A DNA stretch of 64,000 nucleotides from Roseovarius nubinhibens ISM. Its GTDB lineage: Bacteria > Pseudomonadota > Alphaproteobacteria > Rhodobacterales > Rhodobacteraceae. Location of the stretch: the NCBI RefSeq assembly GCF_000152625.1, contig NZ_CH724156.1:1675466-1739465 (forward strand), given 5' to 3'. The notes under the pieces are model-generated. The model searched no databases. It was not told where the DNA came from and was given only the letters and a program-made list of their open reading frames with translations. A program made the position numbers and the translations under genes. Shown here piece by piece: positions 17,364 through 26,606 of the stretch. Numbering within the stretch: the stretch's first letter is position 1; the number at the start of each line of letters is the position of its first letter.

Positions 17364-18464
17364 ATGTCCATCTGGAAACAGATCCTCTTGCTCGCCCTTC
17401 TCGGTCTGCTGGCCTTTGCAGGTTATGAAACCCACCGGCGCTACATCGCGCCCGAGGACGGGGCAGGGCAGGCGGGCCGGCGGGCGTCCGGTCCGGCACA
17501 GGTCGAGGTCGCCAGCGCCACGGTGGAAACCATGCGCGAAACGGTCGAGGCGGTGGGCACCACGCGGGCCCGCCAATCGGTCGACATCGTGCCCGAGGCC
17601 GACGGCCGGATCGAGGCCATGGCCATCGCCCCCGGCGACCGCGTCGAAGAGGGCACGGTGCTGATCCGGCTCGATGATGTCATCGCCCGCGCCGATCTCG
17701 CCGAGGCACAGGCGCGGTTTCTCGAACGCGACCGCGTGCTGACCCGCCTCACCCAGCTGCGCCAATCCAACGCCGTCTCCGAGGCCGCCCGCGAAGAGGC
17801 CGTCGCCCGCCTCGCCGAGGCCCGCGCCCAGGTCGACCGCGCCGAACAGCGCCTCGCCGAACGCACCATCCTCGCGCCCTTTGCCGGCACTCTGGGCCTC
17901 GCCGAGGTGGACCAAGGCGCCCGCGTCAGCGCCGGCACTTTCATCACCCGGCTCGATGACCTCTCCGAGGTCGAGATCGAGTTTTCGATCCCCGAAACCC
18001 TCTTCTCCCGCATCAAAACCGGCATGAAGATCACCGCCACCAGCGTCGCCTTCCCCGATCAGGAATTCATCGGCACGATCAGCGAGGTCGACAGCCGCAT
18101 CGACCCGGTGAGCCGCGCCTTCCGCACCCGCGCCGTGGTGCCCAACCCGGGCGACACACTGCCCGCCGGCATGTTCATGTCGCTGGAACTCGTGCTCTCG
18201 CAATCCGATGAAACCGTGGTGCCGGAAGAGGCCATCGTCTTTCAGGCCGCCGAAACCTATGTCTTCGCCGTCATCGACGGCAAGGCCCAGCGCGTCACCG
18301 TCAAAACTGGCCCCCGCCGCAACGGGATGATCTCGATCCGCGAGGGGCTCGAACCCGGCGATCAGGTCGTGACGCGCGGGTTGCACCGGGTCCGCGACGG
18401 CTCTGACGTGGATATCATCAACCTCTCCGGGCTCGCCTCGGACAGTGGCGAGATCAAATCGTGA
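17364..18464 (+). CDS. RND efflux periplasmic adaptor (membrane fusion protein)
   Basis: A 366-residue HlyD/AcrA-type adaptor. One N-terminal membrane anchor (ILLLALLGLLAFAGY), a split barrel-sandwich domain (VDIVPEADGRIEAMAIAPGDRVEEG and APFAGTLGLAEVDQGARVSAG), a coiled coil between them (about residues 105-165), and a C-terminal beta barrel. Its TGA overlaps the GTG start of the pump gene in GTGA (18461-18464). No outer-membrane channel gene is in the window, so it probably uses a TolC encoded elsewhere. Confidence 0.88.
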   Translation: MSIWKQILLLALLGLLAFAGYETHRRYIAPEDGAGQAGRRASGPAQVEVASATVETMRETVEAVGTTRARQSVDIVPEADGRIEAMAIAPGDRVEEGTVLIRLDDVIARADLAEAQARFLERDRVLTRLTQLRQSNAVSEAAREEAVARLAEARAQVDRAEQRLAERTILAPFAGTLGLAEVDQGARVSAGTFITRLDDLSEVEIEFSIPETLFSRIKTGMKITATSVAFPDQEFIGTISEVDSRIDPVSRAFRTRAVVPNPGDTLPAGMFMSLELVLSQSDETVVPEEAIVFQAAETYVFAVIDGKAQRVTVKTGPRRNGMISIREGLEPGDQVVTRGLHRVRDGSDVDIINLSGLASDSGEIKS

Positions 18465-21400
18465 CATTGTCTGACATCTCCGTGCGCCGCCCGGTGCTTG
18501 CCACGGTCGCCAACCTCCTGCTGATCGTCTTCGGGCTGAGCGCGCTCGGCGGCATCGCGATCCGCGAATTGCCCGATGTCGACAACGCCGTGGTCACCGT
18601 CACCACGAGCTATCTCGGCGCCACCTCCGAAGTGATCGACACCGACATCACCGAAACCGTCGAAGGCGCGGTCGCCTCGATCTCGGGCATCCGCTCGATC
18701 AGCTCCGAGAGCCGTCAGGGCCAATCCCGCGTCACCATCGAATTCGAGGCCGGGCGCGATGTCGATGTCGCCGCCAATGACGTGCGCGATGCGGTGGGCC
18801 GCATCCGCGATGACCTACCCGAAGAGGCCGACGCGCCCGAGGTCGAGAAAAGCGATGCCGACGCCGATCCGGTGATGCGCCTCGCCGTGGTTTCGGACCG
18901 CATGACCACCGCCGAGATCACCGATTATCTCGACCGGTTCATCGCCGACCGCCTCGCCACGCTCGACGGGGTGGCGAGCCTGCGGATCTATGGCGAACGC
19001 TCCTTTGCGGTGCGTATCTGGCTCGACCGCCGCGCCATGGCTGCGCGCAAGCTCACCGTGGCCGACGTTCAAAACGCCCTGCGCCGCAACAATGTCGAAC
19101 TGCCCGCTGGCGAAGTGACCTCGCAGGACCGCCAGCTGAGCGTCCGGCTCAACAGCCGCCTGCAGAGCATCGACGACTTCCGCGATGTGGTGCTCGACCG
19201 GATCGCGGGCTACCCGGTCCGCCTCGGCGACATCGCCCGGATCGAACCCGGCGTCGCCGATGATTCCACCATCGCCCGCAGCGATGGCCGCGATGCGGTC
19301 GGCATCGCCGTGCAACGCCAGAGCCAATCGAACACGCTGCAGATTTCCCAGGCCGTGCGCGCCGAGATCGACAAGATCCGCCCGACCCTGCCCGAAGGGA
19401 TGGAAATCCTTGTAGGCTCGGATGACGCGCTCTTTGTCGGGGCCTCGATCCGCGAAGTGGTGAACGCGCTGGTCATCTCGCTCGGCCTCGTGGTGCTGGT
19501 CATCTTGCTCTTCCTGCGCAGCTTCCGCGCCACGCTCATCCCCGCGATCACCATCCCGGTGTCGCTGGTGGGCTCTTTCATGCTGATCGGCGCCTGGGGC
19601 TTTTCGCTCAACACGCTGACCCTGCTGGCGCTGCTCCTGGCCATCGGCCTCGTGGTGGATGACGCCATCGTGGTGCTCGAAAACATCCAGCGCCGCATCG
19701 AGAATGGCGAGAGCCCGCTCGTCGCCTCGATCAAGGGCGCGCGGCAGGTGACCTTCGCCGTGCTCGCCACCTCGGTCACGCTGATCGCGGTCTTCGTGCC
19801 GCTCTCCTTCATGCCGGGGCAGGTGGGCCGCCTCTTCATCGAATTTGGCTGGGTCATGGCGGGCACCGTCGCCATCTCGACCTTTGTCGCCCTTACCGCC
19901 TGCCCGGCGCTCGCCTCCAAAGTGCTGCGCAAGGGCCGCGGCACCGCCCCCCAGGACCCCGACACCCCCAATGGAAGGGTGCAGCGCGCCTATGCGGCGC
20001 TCCTGCATCGGGCGGTGAACATGCCGCTCGTGGTGGTGCTCTGCGCCGTGGCGGTGACCGGCGGCGCGGCCTTCTTCTATGACGCCCTGCCACGCGAGCT
20101 TGCCCCGCGCGAAGATCGCGGCGTGGGCTTCGTGCCGCTGACCGCTCCGCAGGGCAGCACCGTCGAATATTCCGACGCCGCCGCCCAAGAGGTCGAAGCC
20201 CTCCTGAAACCGCTGCGCGACGAAGGCGTGATCGCCACGGTCTTTACCTTCTCCGGCTGGGGCAACCGGGCCTGGCGCTCCTTCGTGGTCTTCCGCCTCG
20301 TGCCCTGGGACGAACGCGACATGACCGCCGCCGAAGTGGCCCAGGCCATCGCCCCCAAGATGGGCCATGTCACCCGCGCCCGCGGCTTCCCCGTAACCCC
20401 GGCGGGCCTCGGGCTGCGCGGCAACTCGACCCCCGTGCGCGTCGTGGTGAGCGGCCCGGATTTCGACAGCGTCAAGGCCTGGTCCCTCGCCCTGCTCGAG
20501 CGCGCCGAAGAGATCGACGGGCTCGTCAATCCCGAGATCAATTTTGAACAGAACATGCCGCAGCTCGACGTGCAGATCGACCGCGCCCGCGCCGACGACC
20601 TCGGCATTTCCATCGAAACCATCGCCTCCACCACACAGGCGATGCTCGCCTCGCGGCAGGCCACCACCTTCATCAGCCGGGGCCGCGAATACCCGGTGAT
20701 CATTCAGGCCCGCGACGCCGACCGCCGCTATGCCACTGATCTCGAAAACATCCACATCCGCTCGGAAGATGGCGAAACCCTCGTCTCGCTCGGCGCGCTG
20801 ATCTCGGTGCGCGAAAACGCCGCCGCGCCGTCGCTGCGCCGCTTCGACCGGCTGCCCTCGATCCAGCTCTCCGGCGCGCTCGCCCCCGATGCCGATCTCG
20901 GCACCGTGCTGGACGAGATCGAAGCCCTCGCCGCCGAGATCATCCCCGCCGAGGGCAAGCTCGGCTTCGAGGGCCAGTCGCGCACCTTCAAGGACACCGC
21001 CGCCGGGGCCAACGCGGTCTTTGCCCTCGCGCTCCTGATCGTCTTTCTGGTGCTCGCCGCCCAGTTCGAGAGCTTCATGCACCCGCTGATCATCCTGCTG
21101 ACCGTCCCGGCAGGCGTCGCCGGCGCGATCTATGCCATGGCGCTGGGCGGGCTGTCGCTCAATGTCTATAGCCAGATCGGCATCATTCTCTTGATAGGGT
21201 TGGTGGCCAAGAACGGCATTCTCATTGTCGAGTTCGCCAATCAGCTCCGCGACGAAGGCCGCTCCGTGCGCGACGCCGTGATCCTCGCCGCCGTGCTGCG
21301 CCTGCGCCCGATCCTGATGACGGTGCTGTCGACCATCCTCGGCGCGCTGCCGCTCTTTCTCGCCACCGGCGCCGGCGCCGAGAGCCGCAACGCCATCGGC

Positions 21401-21541
21401 ACGGTGATCATCGCCGGACTGGCGCTCTCATCCTTCCTGATGCTCTTTGTGACGCCGGTGCTCTACGATCTCCTCGCCCGCTTCACCAAGCCACGCGGCG
21501 CGGTGGAAAAGGCGCTGGAATACGAGCTGAAAGAAGCCTGA
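18461..21541 (+). CDS. RND-family efflux pump permease (AcrB/HAE1 type)
   Basis: A 1026-residue inner-membrane pump of standard HAE-RND length. N-terminal segment MTLSDISVRRPVLATVANLL, proton-relay Asp pair in LLAIGLVVDDAIVVLENI, and relay Lys in LLIGLVAKNGILIVEFANQL are all present. Two large periplasmic loops follow TM1 and TM7. It starts at GTG inside the end of the adaptor gene, so the two are coupled. Substrate cannot be predicted. No regulator gene adjoins the pair; the gene ends 8 bases from a convergent unrecognised gene. Confidence 0.92.
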   Translation: MTLSDISVRRPVLATVANLLLIVFGLSALGGIAIRELPDVDNAVVTVTTSYLGATSEVIDTDITETVEGAVASISGIRSISSESRQGQSRVTIEFEAGRDVDVAANDVRDAVGRIRDDLPEEADAPEVEKSDADADPVMRLAVVSDRMTTAEITDYLDRFIADRLATLDGVASLRIYGERSFAVRIWLDRRAMAARKLTVADVQNALRRNNVELPAGEVTSQDRQLSVRLNSRLQSIDDFRDVVLDRIAGYPVRLGDIARIEPGVADDSTIARSDGRDAVGIAVQRQSQSNTLQISQAVRAEIDKIRPTLPEGMEILVGSDDALFVGASIREVVNALVISLGLVVLVILLFLRSFRATLIPAITIPVSLVGSFMLIGAWGFSLNTLTLLALLLAIGLVVDDAIVVLENIQRRIENGESPLVASIKGARQVTFAVLATSVTLIAVFVPLSFMPGQVGRLFIEFGWVMAGTVAISTFVALTACPALASKVLRKGRGTAPQDPDTPNGRVQRAYAALLHRAVNMPLVVVLCAVAVTGGAAFFYDALPRELAPREDRGVGFVPLTAPQGSTVEYSDAAAQEVEALLKPLRDEGVIATVFTFSGWGNRAWRSFVVFRLVPWDERDMTAAEVAQAIAPKMGHVTRARGFPVTPAGLGLRGNSTPVRVVVSGPDFDSVKAWSLALLERAEEIDGLVNPEINFEQNMPQLDVQIDRARADDLGISIETIASTTQAMLASRQATTFISRGREYPVIIQARDADRRYATDLENIHIRSEDGETLVSLGALISVRENAAAPSLRRFDRLPSIQLSGALAPDADLGTVLDEIEALAAEIIPAEGKLGFEGQSRTFKDTAAGANAVFALALLIVFLVLAAQFESFMHPLIILLTVPAGVAGAIYAMALGGLSLNVYSQIGIILLIGLVAKNGILIVEFANQLRDEGRSVRDAVILAAVLRLRPILMTVLSTILGALPLFLATGAGAESRNAIGTVIIAGLALSSFLMLFVTPVLYDLLARFTKPRGAVEKALEYELKEA

Positions 21542-21549
21542 GCCTCGCC

Positions 21550-22953
21550 TTACCCGTCCAGCAGATTGGGCAGCCCCTTGCCCAACTTCGGATGCACATA
21601 GACCGTCTGCAACCGCGCCATCGCCGCCTCGGCCCGCGCCCGCGCCTGAGGGCCGAGCCGCGCCGGATCACAAACCGCTGCCAGGTCCCGCGCCTCGATG
21701 AGGCTTTGCCGCCCCGGACAGGGGGCCGCCCGCACCGACACCGCCGCTTGCAACAGCTCTGGTGTGAACACCGCGCCCTCGGACCAATCCGCCTCGCTCT
21801 CCGCCCCATGCCCCGCCTCGGCAGGCCTGCGTGTCGCGATGGAAAACGCCCCCTTCCGCTTTGGCGCAGCCGCGTCTGAACTCTCGAAACACCAATAGCT
21901 CCCGGCCCGTAGCCGCATCTGCGGCGGCGCAAACTGTCCCGCCCCGCGCGGCACGACACAGGGCGTCACGCGGTAGCCCTCGGAAAACCCCTGTTTCGCG
22001 CACATCGCATGGGCCGCCACGATGCTGTCGCCCCTGATCCGTGCCCGCGTCGCCGCATCTTGGGTAAACTCCAACCGGACCAGCGCCGCAGGCAGGCACT
22101 CCGCCCCAAGCTTGCGGGTATAAGGCTCCAGCGTCTCGGCCCAATAGCGGCTCTCCGCCGCCAGATGCAGCGCCAGCCGCTCCGGCACGCGGGCCTCCGG
22201 CGCTCCGGCCTCCGACGCCCCATGAAACATCCGGCAGATCGCGCAGGCCCCGTCATAGACGGCCTCATCATGATCGCCATGACAGGCTTCGGCCTCGACG
22301 CCCCGAGGCCCCGCCTCAAACACCCAAGGCTCGAGCCGCAGCTCCCCCTCCGCCGTCACCAGCGCGACAAGCGCCGTGTGATCCTTGGCCAGAATGGTCA
22401 CGGTCCCTTGGCGCGGATCGACAAGATGGCAAAACGCCGGGCTCTGCGCATCTTCCGCCTCGGCCCGGTCATTCCAGCCATCCATCGTCACGCAGAGCTC
22501 GCCCAGCGTCAGCCGCAGTGGAAACTGCCGCGCCCGGCCCAGCGGCAGCTGCGCACAGAGATCGCGCAGCAACGCGCCTGCATGGTTGTCGGCCCCCTCG
22601 GCAAGCCGCAGATCGCCGCGCATCCGGCCGCCCTCGGCCCGCAGCTCCTCCGGCAAACGCGCCAGCCCGACCTCGGCCCCGGTGTCGTAAAACGCCTCGG
22701 GCGCGCGGCTGAACTGCTCGCCCGGCACGATCATCTCATAGCCGCCAAGATGCGGCCGCCGCAGGTAATTGACCTCGGGCCGCGCCTCGGCCCAGCGCTC
22801 CGCCTCATAGAGCGTCGCAAACCAGAGCCGCACCGGCTCAGCCGCCCGCGCGGTGGCCTCGTCCCGCGCCGCGCGCAGCTCTTGGGCGACGATCCCGTCG
22901 ATCACCGCCTCGACATCCGCGCCGGCGCCGAACACATCCTGAAAATCGCCCAT
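21550..22953 (-). CDS. Unrecognised protein, 467 residues
   Basis: I do not recognise a family. GAGGGACCG before ATG 22953 sets the start MGDFQDVF; an in-frame start at 22983 is possible. The protein is soluble in appearance, rich in Ala, Arg and Glu, and has no signal peptide or membrane segment. It contains several Cys and His, including HGDHDEAVYDGACAICRMFH at about residues 228-247, which could bind metal, and Cys pairs near AAPCPGRQS and AAVCDP. Codon use and GC are like the neighbours, and third-position bias supports coding on this strand. It stands alone, convergent with the RND pump gene. Confidence 0.65.
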   Translation of the reverse strand: MGDFQDVFGAGADVEAVIDGIVAQELRAARDEATARAAEPVRLWFATLYEAERWAEARPEVNYLRRPHLGGYEMIVPGEQFSRAPEAFYDTGAEVGLARLPEELRAEGGRMRGDLRLAEGADNHAGALLRDLCAQLPLGRARQFPLRLTLGELCVTMDGWNDRAEAEDAQSPAFCHLVDPRQGTVTILAKDHTALVALVTAEGELRLEPWVFEAGPRGVEAEACHGDHDEAVYDGACAICRMFHGASEAGAPEARVPERLALHLAAESRYWAETLEPYTRKLGAECLPAALVRLEFTQDAATRARIRGDSIVAAHAMCAKQGFSEGYRVTPCVVPRGAGQFAPPQMRLRAGSYWCFESSDAAAPKRKGAFSIATRRPAEAGHGAESEADWSEGAVFTPELLQAAVSVRAAPCPGRQSLIEARDLAAVCDPARLGPQARARAEAAMARLQTVYVHPKLGKGLPNLLDG

Positions 22954-23047
22954 CGGTCCCTCATGTCGCTGTTTCACCAGCAAATCTGAGGGGCAATCCC
23001 GGTGATTTTAGGGCGCTTCCGGGGCGCTTACGCGGAACCCCGCGCCG

Positions 23048-24559
23048 TCAGAGATCCGCGGGCAGGATCTCCTCGGGCAGGTTCTGATAGCAGACCGGAC
23101 GCAGGAACCGCCGGATCGCCAGCGTGCCGACTGAGGTGGCGCCGAAATTGGTCGAGGCGGGGTAGGGGCCGCCATGCACCATCGCGTCACAGACCTCGAC
23201 CCCGGTCGGAAAGCCGTTGACCAGAACCCGTCCCGCCTTGCGCTCAAGGATCGGCAACAGCGCCCGCGCCGCCGCCGCATCGCCCGCATCCATCTGCAGC
23301 GTCACGGTCAACTGCCCCGCAAGGCTCTGCGCCACCTTGGCCATCTCCTCGGCATCGGCCACCCGCAGGACAAGCCCCAGCGGCCCAAACACCTCCTCCG
23401 ACAGCACCTCCGAGGCGAGGTAACTCGCCGCATCCGTCTCGAAAAGCTGCGCCGCCGCCTCGCGCGATCCGGCCTCGCCGTGCAACAGCGTCTCGACACC
23501 GGGCACCTGCGCCATCCGCGCGCTGCCCGCGCGGTACGCGGCGGCAATCCCTTCGGTCAGCATGACCTGCGGCGCGACCTCGGCCAACGCCGCCCGCGCC
23601 GCCGCGACAAACGCGTCGCCCGCCGCGCCCTTTGCCACCACCGCGATACCGGGGTTGGTGCAGAACTGCCCCGCCCCCATGCTGAGCGACCCGGCCCAGC
23701 CCGCGCCGATCTCTGCGCCCCGCGCCGCGACCGCCTCGGGCAGAAGGAACATCGGGTTCACCGAGCCAAGCTCGCCAAAGAACGGAATGGGCTCGGGCCG
23801 CGCGGCACAAAGATCAAAGAGCGCCCGCCCGCCGGCCAGCGACCCGGTGAACCCCACCGCCTTGATCAGCGGATGCTGCACCAGCGCCTGGCCCACCTCG
23901 CGGGTGCCGCCCTGAACCATGGAAAACACCCCTGTCGGCATGTCACAGGCGCGGATCGCCGCAAGGATCGCCTCGGCCACGATTTCGCCGGTGCCGGGAT
24001 GGGCGCCATGCCCCTTGACCACCACCGGACAGCCCGCCGCCAGCGCCGCCGCCGTGTCACCGCCCGCCGTGGAAAAGGCGAGCGGAAAGTTCGACGCGCC
24101 AAACACCGCCACCGGCCCGATGGGGCGCTGGATCATCCGCAGATCGGGGCGCGGCAGCGGCGCCCGCTCGGGCAGCGCCGTATCATGACGCCGGTCGAGA
24201 TAGCCACCCGCCTCGATGTGATCGGCAAAGAGCCGCAGCTGGCCACAGGTCCGCCCCCGCTCCCCCTCGAGCCGCGCCCCCGGCAGACCGGTCTCACGGG
24301 TGCCGATCTCGGTGATCTCGGCACCACGCGCGTCGATCTCCTCGGCAATGCGGCGCAGAAACGCGGCCCGCTGCGCCCGGCTGCTATAGCCATAGCTCCA
24401 GAACGCCGCCTCCGCCGCCTCACAGGCGCGCGCCACATGCGCGGGCGTGCCGACCGACACCGGGTGCGCCGGGCCGACCACCGGGTCCGATGGCACCTGT
24501 TCGGAACCGGCCTGCCATGCGCCGTCGATGAGATGTTTGCCATGCGGTTGAAAAGTCAT
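23048..24559 (-). CDS. 2-oxoglutarate semialdehyde (2,5-dioxovalerate) dehydrogenase
   Basis: A 503-residue NAD(P)-dependent aldehyde dehydrogenase. The catalytic Cys is in MGAGQFCTNPGIAV and the catalytic Glu in FFGELGSVNPMF. The NAD site VVKGHGAHPGTGEIV and GFTGSLAGGRALFDLC are typical of the ketoglutarate semialdehyde dehydrogenase subgroup (long form with ELGSVNP). ATG 24559 starts MTFQPHGKHLIDG. It finishes hydroxyproline breakdown by making 2-oxoglutarate. A candidate operator (24601-24618) lies 42 bases upstream, so it may have its own promoter as well as being downstream in the operon. Confidence 0.85.
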   Translation of the reverse strand: MTFQPHGKHLIDGAWQAGSEQVPSDPVVGPAHPVSVGTPAHVARACEAAEAAFWSYGYSSRAQRAAFLRRIAEEIDARGAEITEIGTRETGLPGARLEGERGRTCGQLRLFADHIEAGGYLDRRHDTALPERAPLPRPDLRMIQRPIGPVAVFGASNFPLAFSTAGGDTAAALAAGCPVVVKGHGAHPGTGEIVAEAILAAIRACDMPTGVFSMVQGGTREVGQALVQHPLIKAVGFTGSLAGGRALFDLCAARPEPIPFFGELGSVNPMFLLPEAVAARGAEIGAGWAGSLSMGAGQFCTNPGIAVVAKGAAGDAFVAAARAALAEVAPQVMLTEGIAAAYRAGSARMAQVPGVETLLHGEAGSREAAAQLFETDAASYLASEVLSEEVFGPLGLVLRVADAEEMAKVAQSLAGQLTVTLQMDAGDAAAARALLPILERKAGRVLVNGFPTGVEVCDAMVHGGPYPASTNFGATSVGTLAIRRFLRPVCYQNLPEEILPADL

Positions 24560-24600
24560 TTCGGCCTCGATTCTGTGGGCTGCGTCAGGGTCATGTTTAG

Positions 24601-24618
24601 TGGATAATGTATCCAAAA
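24601..24618. promoter_or_regulatory. Candidate operator upstream of the semialdehyde dehydrogenase gene
   Basis: TGGATA-ATG-TATCCA (24601-24615) is a perfect 6-3-6 inverted repeat. TAATGTATCCAAAA at 24605-24618 is the exact reverse complement of the 14-mer at 25381-25394, in front of the GntR gene. A related site lies at 27697-27719. The likely binder is the GntR protein encoded at 24677-25381. Confidence 0.7.
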
Positions 24619-24676
24619 TATGAACGCAAGCCAAAGCCCCAGCCGCGTTTCGCGCGCCATCCGTACGGGCAGGGGG

Positions 24677-25381
24677 CTAGCCCGCCTCGCTCGCCCGCTG
24701 CGCCGCCACCAGTTCCAGAAGATGCCCCTTGGGCCGCGCGATATGATGCGCAAGCGTCGCACAGGCCTCGTCGATCTTGCCCTCCCGCGCGAGGTTGAGA
24801 AGATCGCGATGCTCCTGCTTGATCGGCCCCCGTTCGGGCGTCGCGCTCAGATGCATCCGCACGTAACGATCCGACTGCAAGTTGACCCGCTGCAACAGCT
24901 CATGGGTGAGCCCGCGCCCCGCCGCCGCATAAAGCGCCGAGTGATACTCAAAGTTGAGAGCGCCCCATTTCCCAATGTCTTCCGCATCATAGGCCTGTTC
25001 CATTCGCTCGAGCACCGCCTCGCAAGCGGCAAAATCCTTGGGCCCCATGAGCGGGATCGCCCGCCGAAACAGATCGACCTCAAGCAAGATGCGCAGGTCG
25101 AAAATCTCGCCGATCTCGCGCAGCGAATGCTTGGTCACCGAGGCCCCGCGATTGGTGGTGAACTGCACCAGCCCCTCGGCATCCAGCCGCTTGAGCGCCT
25201 CGCGTATCGGCATCCGCGACACGTCATATTCATCGGCCAACGCCTCCTGCCGGATCACCTCGCCTTCGACCAGCTCACCATTGAGGATACGCTCGCGTAT
25301 GTCATTGGCGATGGCGTCGGGCAGACTCTGTCTCGGGATGGGGCGTTTGCTGGGCAAGGGGCGTCTCCGGTCATGGCGCAT
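24677..25381 (-). CDS. GntR-family (FCD) regulator of the hydroxyproline genes
   Basis: A 234-residue regulator. The winged helix has the pattern IANDIRERILNGELVEGEVIRQEALADEYDVSRMPIREALKRL in pieces at residues 20-62; the FCD domain follows with FDLRILLEVDLFRRAIP. The start ATG 25381 is directly preceded by ATCCAAA, with no Shine-Dalgarno sequence, so a leaderless transcript is possible. The shared 14-base motif covers the start region itself, suggesting autoregulation. It sits inside the catabolic operon between the racemase-family and dehydrogenase genes. Confidence 0.85.
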   Translation of the reverse strand: MRHDRRRPLPSKRPIPRQSLPDAIANDIRERILNGELVEGEVIRQEALADEYDVSRMPIREALKRLDAEGLVQFTTNRGASVTKHSLREIGEIFDLRILLEVDLFRRAIPLMGPKDFAACEAVLERMEQAYDAEDIGKWGALNFEYHSALYAAAGRGLTHELLQRVNLQSDRYVRMHLSATPERGPIKQEHRDLLNLAREGKIDEACATLAHHIARPKGHLLELVAAQRASEAG

Positions 25382-25394
25382 TTTGGATACATTA
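25381..25394. promoter_or_regulatory. Candidate operator at the GntR gene start
   Basis: TTTTGGATACATTA is identical to the reverse complement of 24605-24618. It touches the first base of the GntR start codon, so binding would block transcription start or a leaderless message. Confidence 0.65.
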
Positions 25395-25448
25395 AAATAA
25401 CCCGCCCCGAAAACCAAGCCTCCGCCGCCCGCCGTCAAACGCGCGCCC

Positions 25449-26474
25449 TCACGCCCCCCAGGTATCGCGCAGCCGATAGCCCTCGGGCCAGGGGTCGCCG
25501 GGGTCGAGCATGTGCTGATGCGTCCCGGTGATCCAACCCCGGCCACTGATCTCCGGGATCACCGCCGCGCGGTCGCCGACCTGCGTCTCGCCCAGGATCC
25601 GGCCCTCGAATTGCGAGCCGATGATCGACAGCGCCTCATAGCGCGCGCCCGCCCCGATCTGCCCCCGCGCCGCCATCACCGCGAGCCGCGCCGACACCGC
25701 CGTCCCGGTGGGCGACCGGTCGATCTTGCCGGGCTGAATGGCCACCGCCTGTCGGCTGCGCAGCCCGTCCGCCATCGCCTCCAACGGGCCACAGAAGGCA
25801 CAGAACGAGATATGGTCCCATTCCGGCTGCTCGGGATGACGAAACCCGATCTGCGCATTGGCCGCATCGGTGATCGCCACGCCAAGCTGGGCCAGCGCCT
25901 TGGCCTCCGACGGCTCGAGCGTAAACCCAAGCGCCGCCGCATCCACCATCACGAAACTGTCGCCGCCATAGGCCGTATCGACCCGCAGCGTCCCATAGCC
26001 TTCGACCTCCAAGGCCACGTCGAGCCGATCGGCAAAACAGGGCAGGTTGCGGATATGGATGCGCTCCGCCTTGCCATCCCGACATTCGGCCCGCACCCGC
26101 ACCAATCCCCCCGGCGCCTCGAGCGTCAGATGCGTCTCGGGTTCCTGCATCGGCAGGAGCCCTGCATCGAGCAACACGGTCGAGACGCAGATCGAATTTG
26201 ACCCCGACATCGGCGGCGTGTCCTCAGGCTCCATGATGATAAACGCCGCATCCGCCTCCGGATGCTTCGGCGGGACGAGCAGATTGACATGGCGAAACAC
26301 CCCACCACGCGGCTCGTTGAGCATGAAGTTCCGCAACACCCCATCCTCGGCCACATGCCGCCGCTGATCCCAGAGCGTCGCGCCCGGCGGCGGTGCCACC
26401 CCGCCGACGATGACATCGCCAACCTCGCCCTCGGCATGGGCTGAAATCACATGGATGATCTTGCTGCTGCGCAT
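25449..26474 (-). CDS. Proline racemase-family enzyme (hydroxyproline epimerase or 3-hydroxyproline dehydratase)
   Basis: A 341-residue two-lobed protein of the proline racemase superfamily. Hallmarks are [48 protein letters not shown] and [14 protein letters not shown]. The two catalytic cysteines of 4-hydroxyproline epimerase and proline racemase are replaced: Ser90 in the MCGHG position and Thr256 in the SPCGTG position. In the family, Thr at the second site is linked to trans-3-hydroxyproline dehydratase activity, and Ser at the first occurs in some epimerases. With the deaminase and semialdehyde dehydrogenase genes alongside, a role in 4-hydroxyproline use fits the context, whereas Thr256 points to dehydration. 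Activity is left open. Confidence 0.85.
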   Translation of the reverse strand: MRSSKIIHVISAHAEGEVGDVIVGGVAPPPGATLWDQRRHVAEDGVLRNFMLNEPRGGVFRHVNLLVPPKHPEADAAFIIMEPEDTPPMSGSNSICVSTVLLDAGLLPMQEPETHLTLEAPGGLVRVRAECRDGKAERIHIRNLPCFADRLDVALEVEGYGTLRVDTAYGGDSFVMVDAAALGFTLEPSEAKALAQLGVAITDAANAQIGFRHPEQPEWDHISFCAFCGPLEAMADGLRSRQAVAIQPGKIDRSPTGTAVSARLAVMAARGQIGAGARYEALSIIGSQFEGRILGETQVGDRAAVIPEISGRGWITGTHQHMLDPGDPWPEGYRLRDTWGA

Positions 26475-26606
26475 TCCGGCTCTCCCTCTCTCCCTGCCGG
26501 ATCATGCGGCAGGGATGGCCTCAGGAAAACCCGTCAATGCCAAACCGCCACGACCCGACCCAATTGCCTATCCCGGCGGCGGCACCGCGCTGCCGCCGGG
26601 CCCGCC

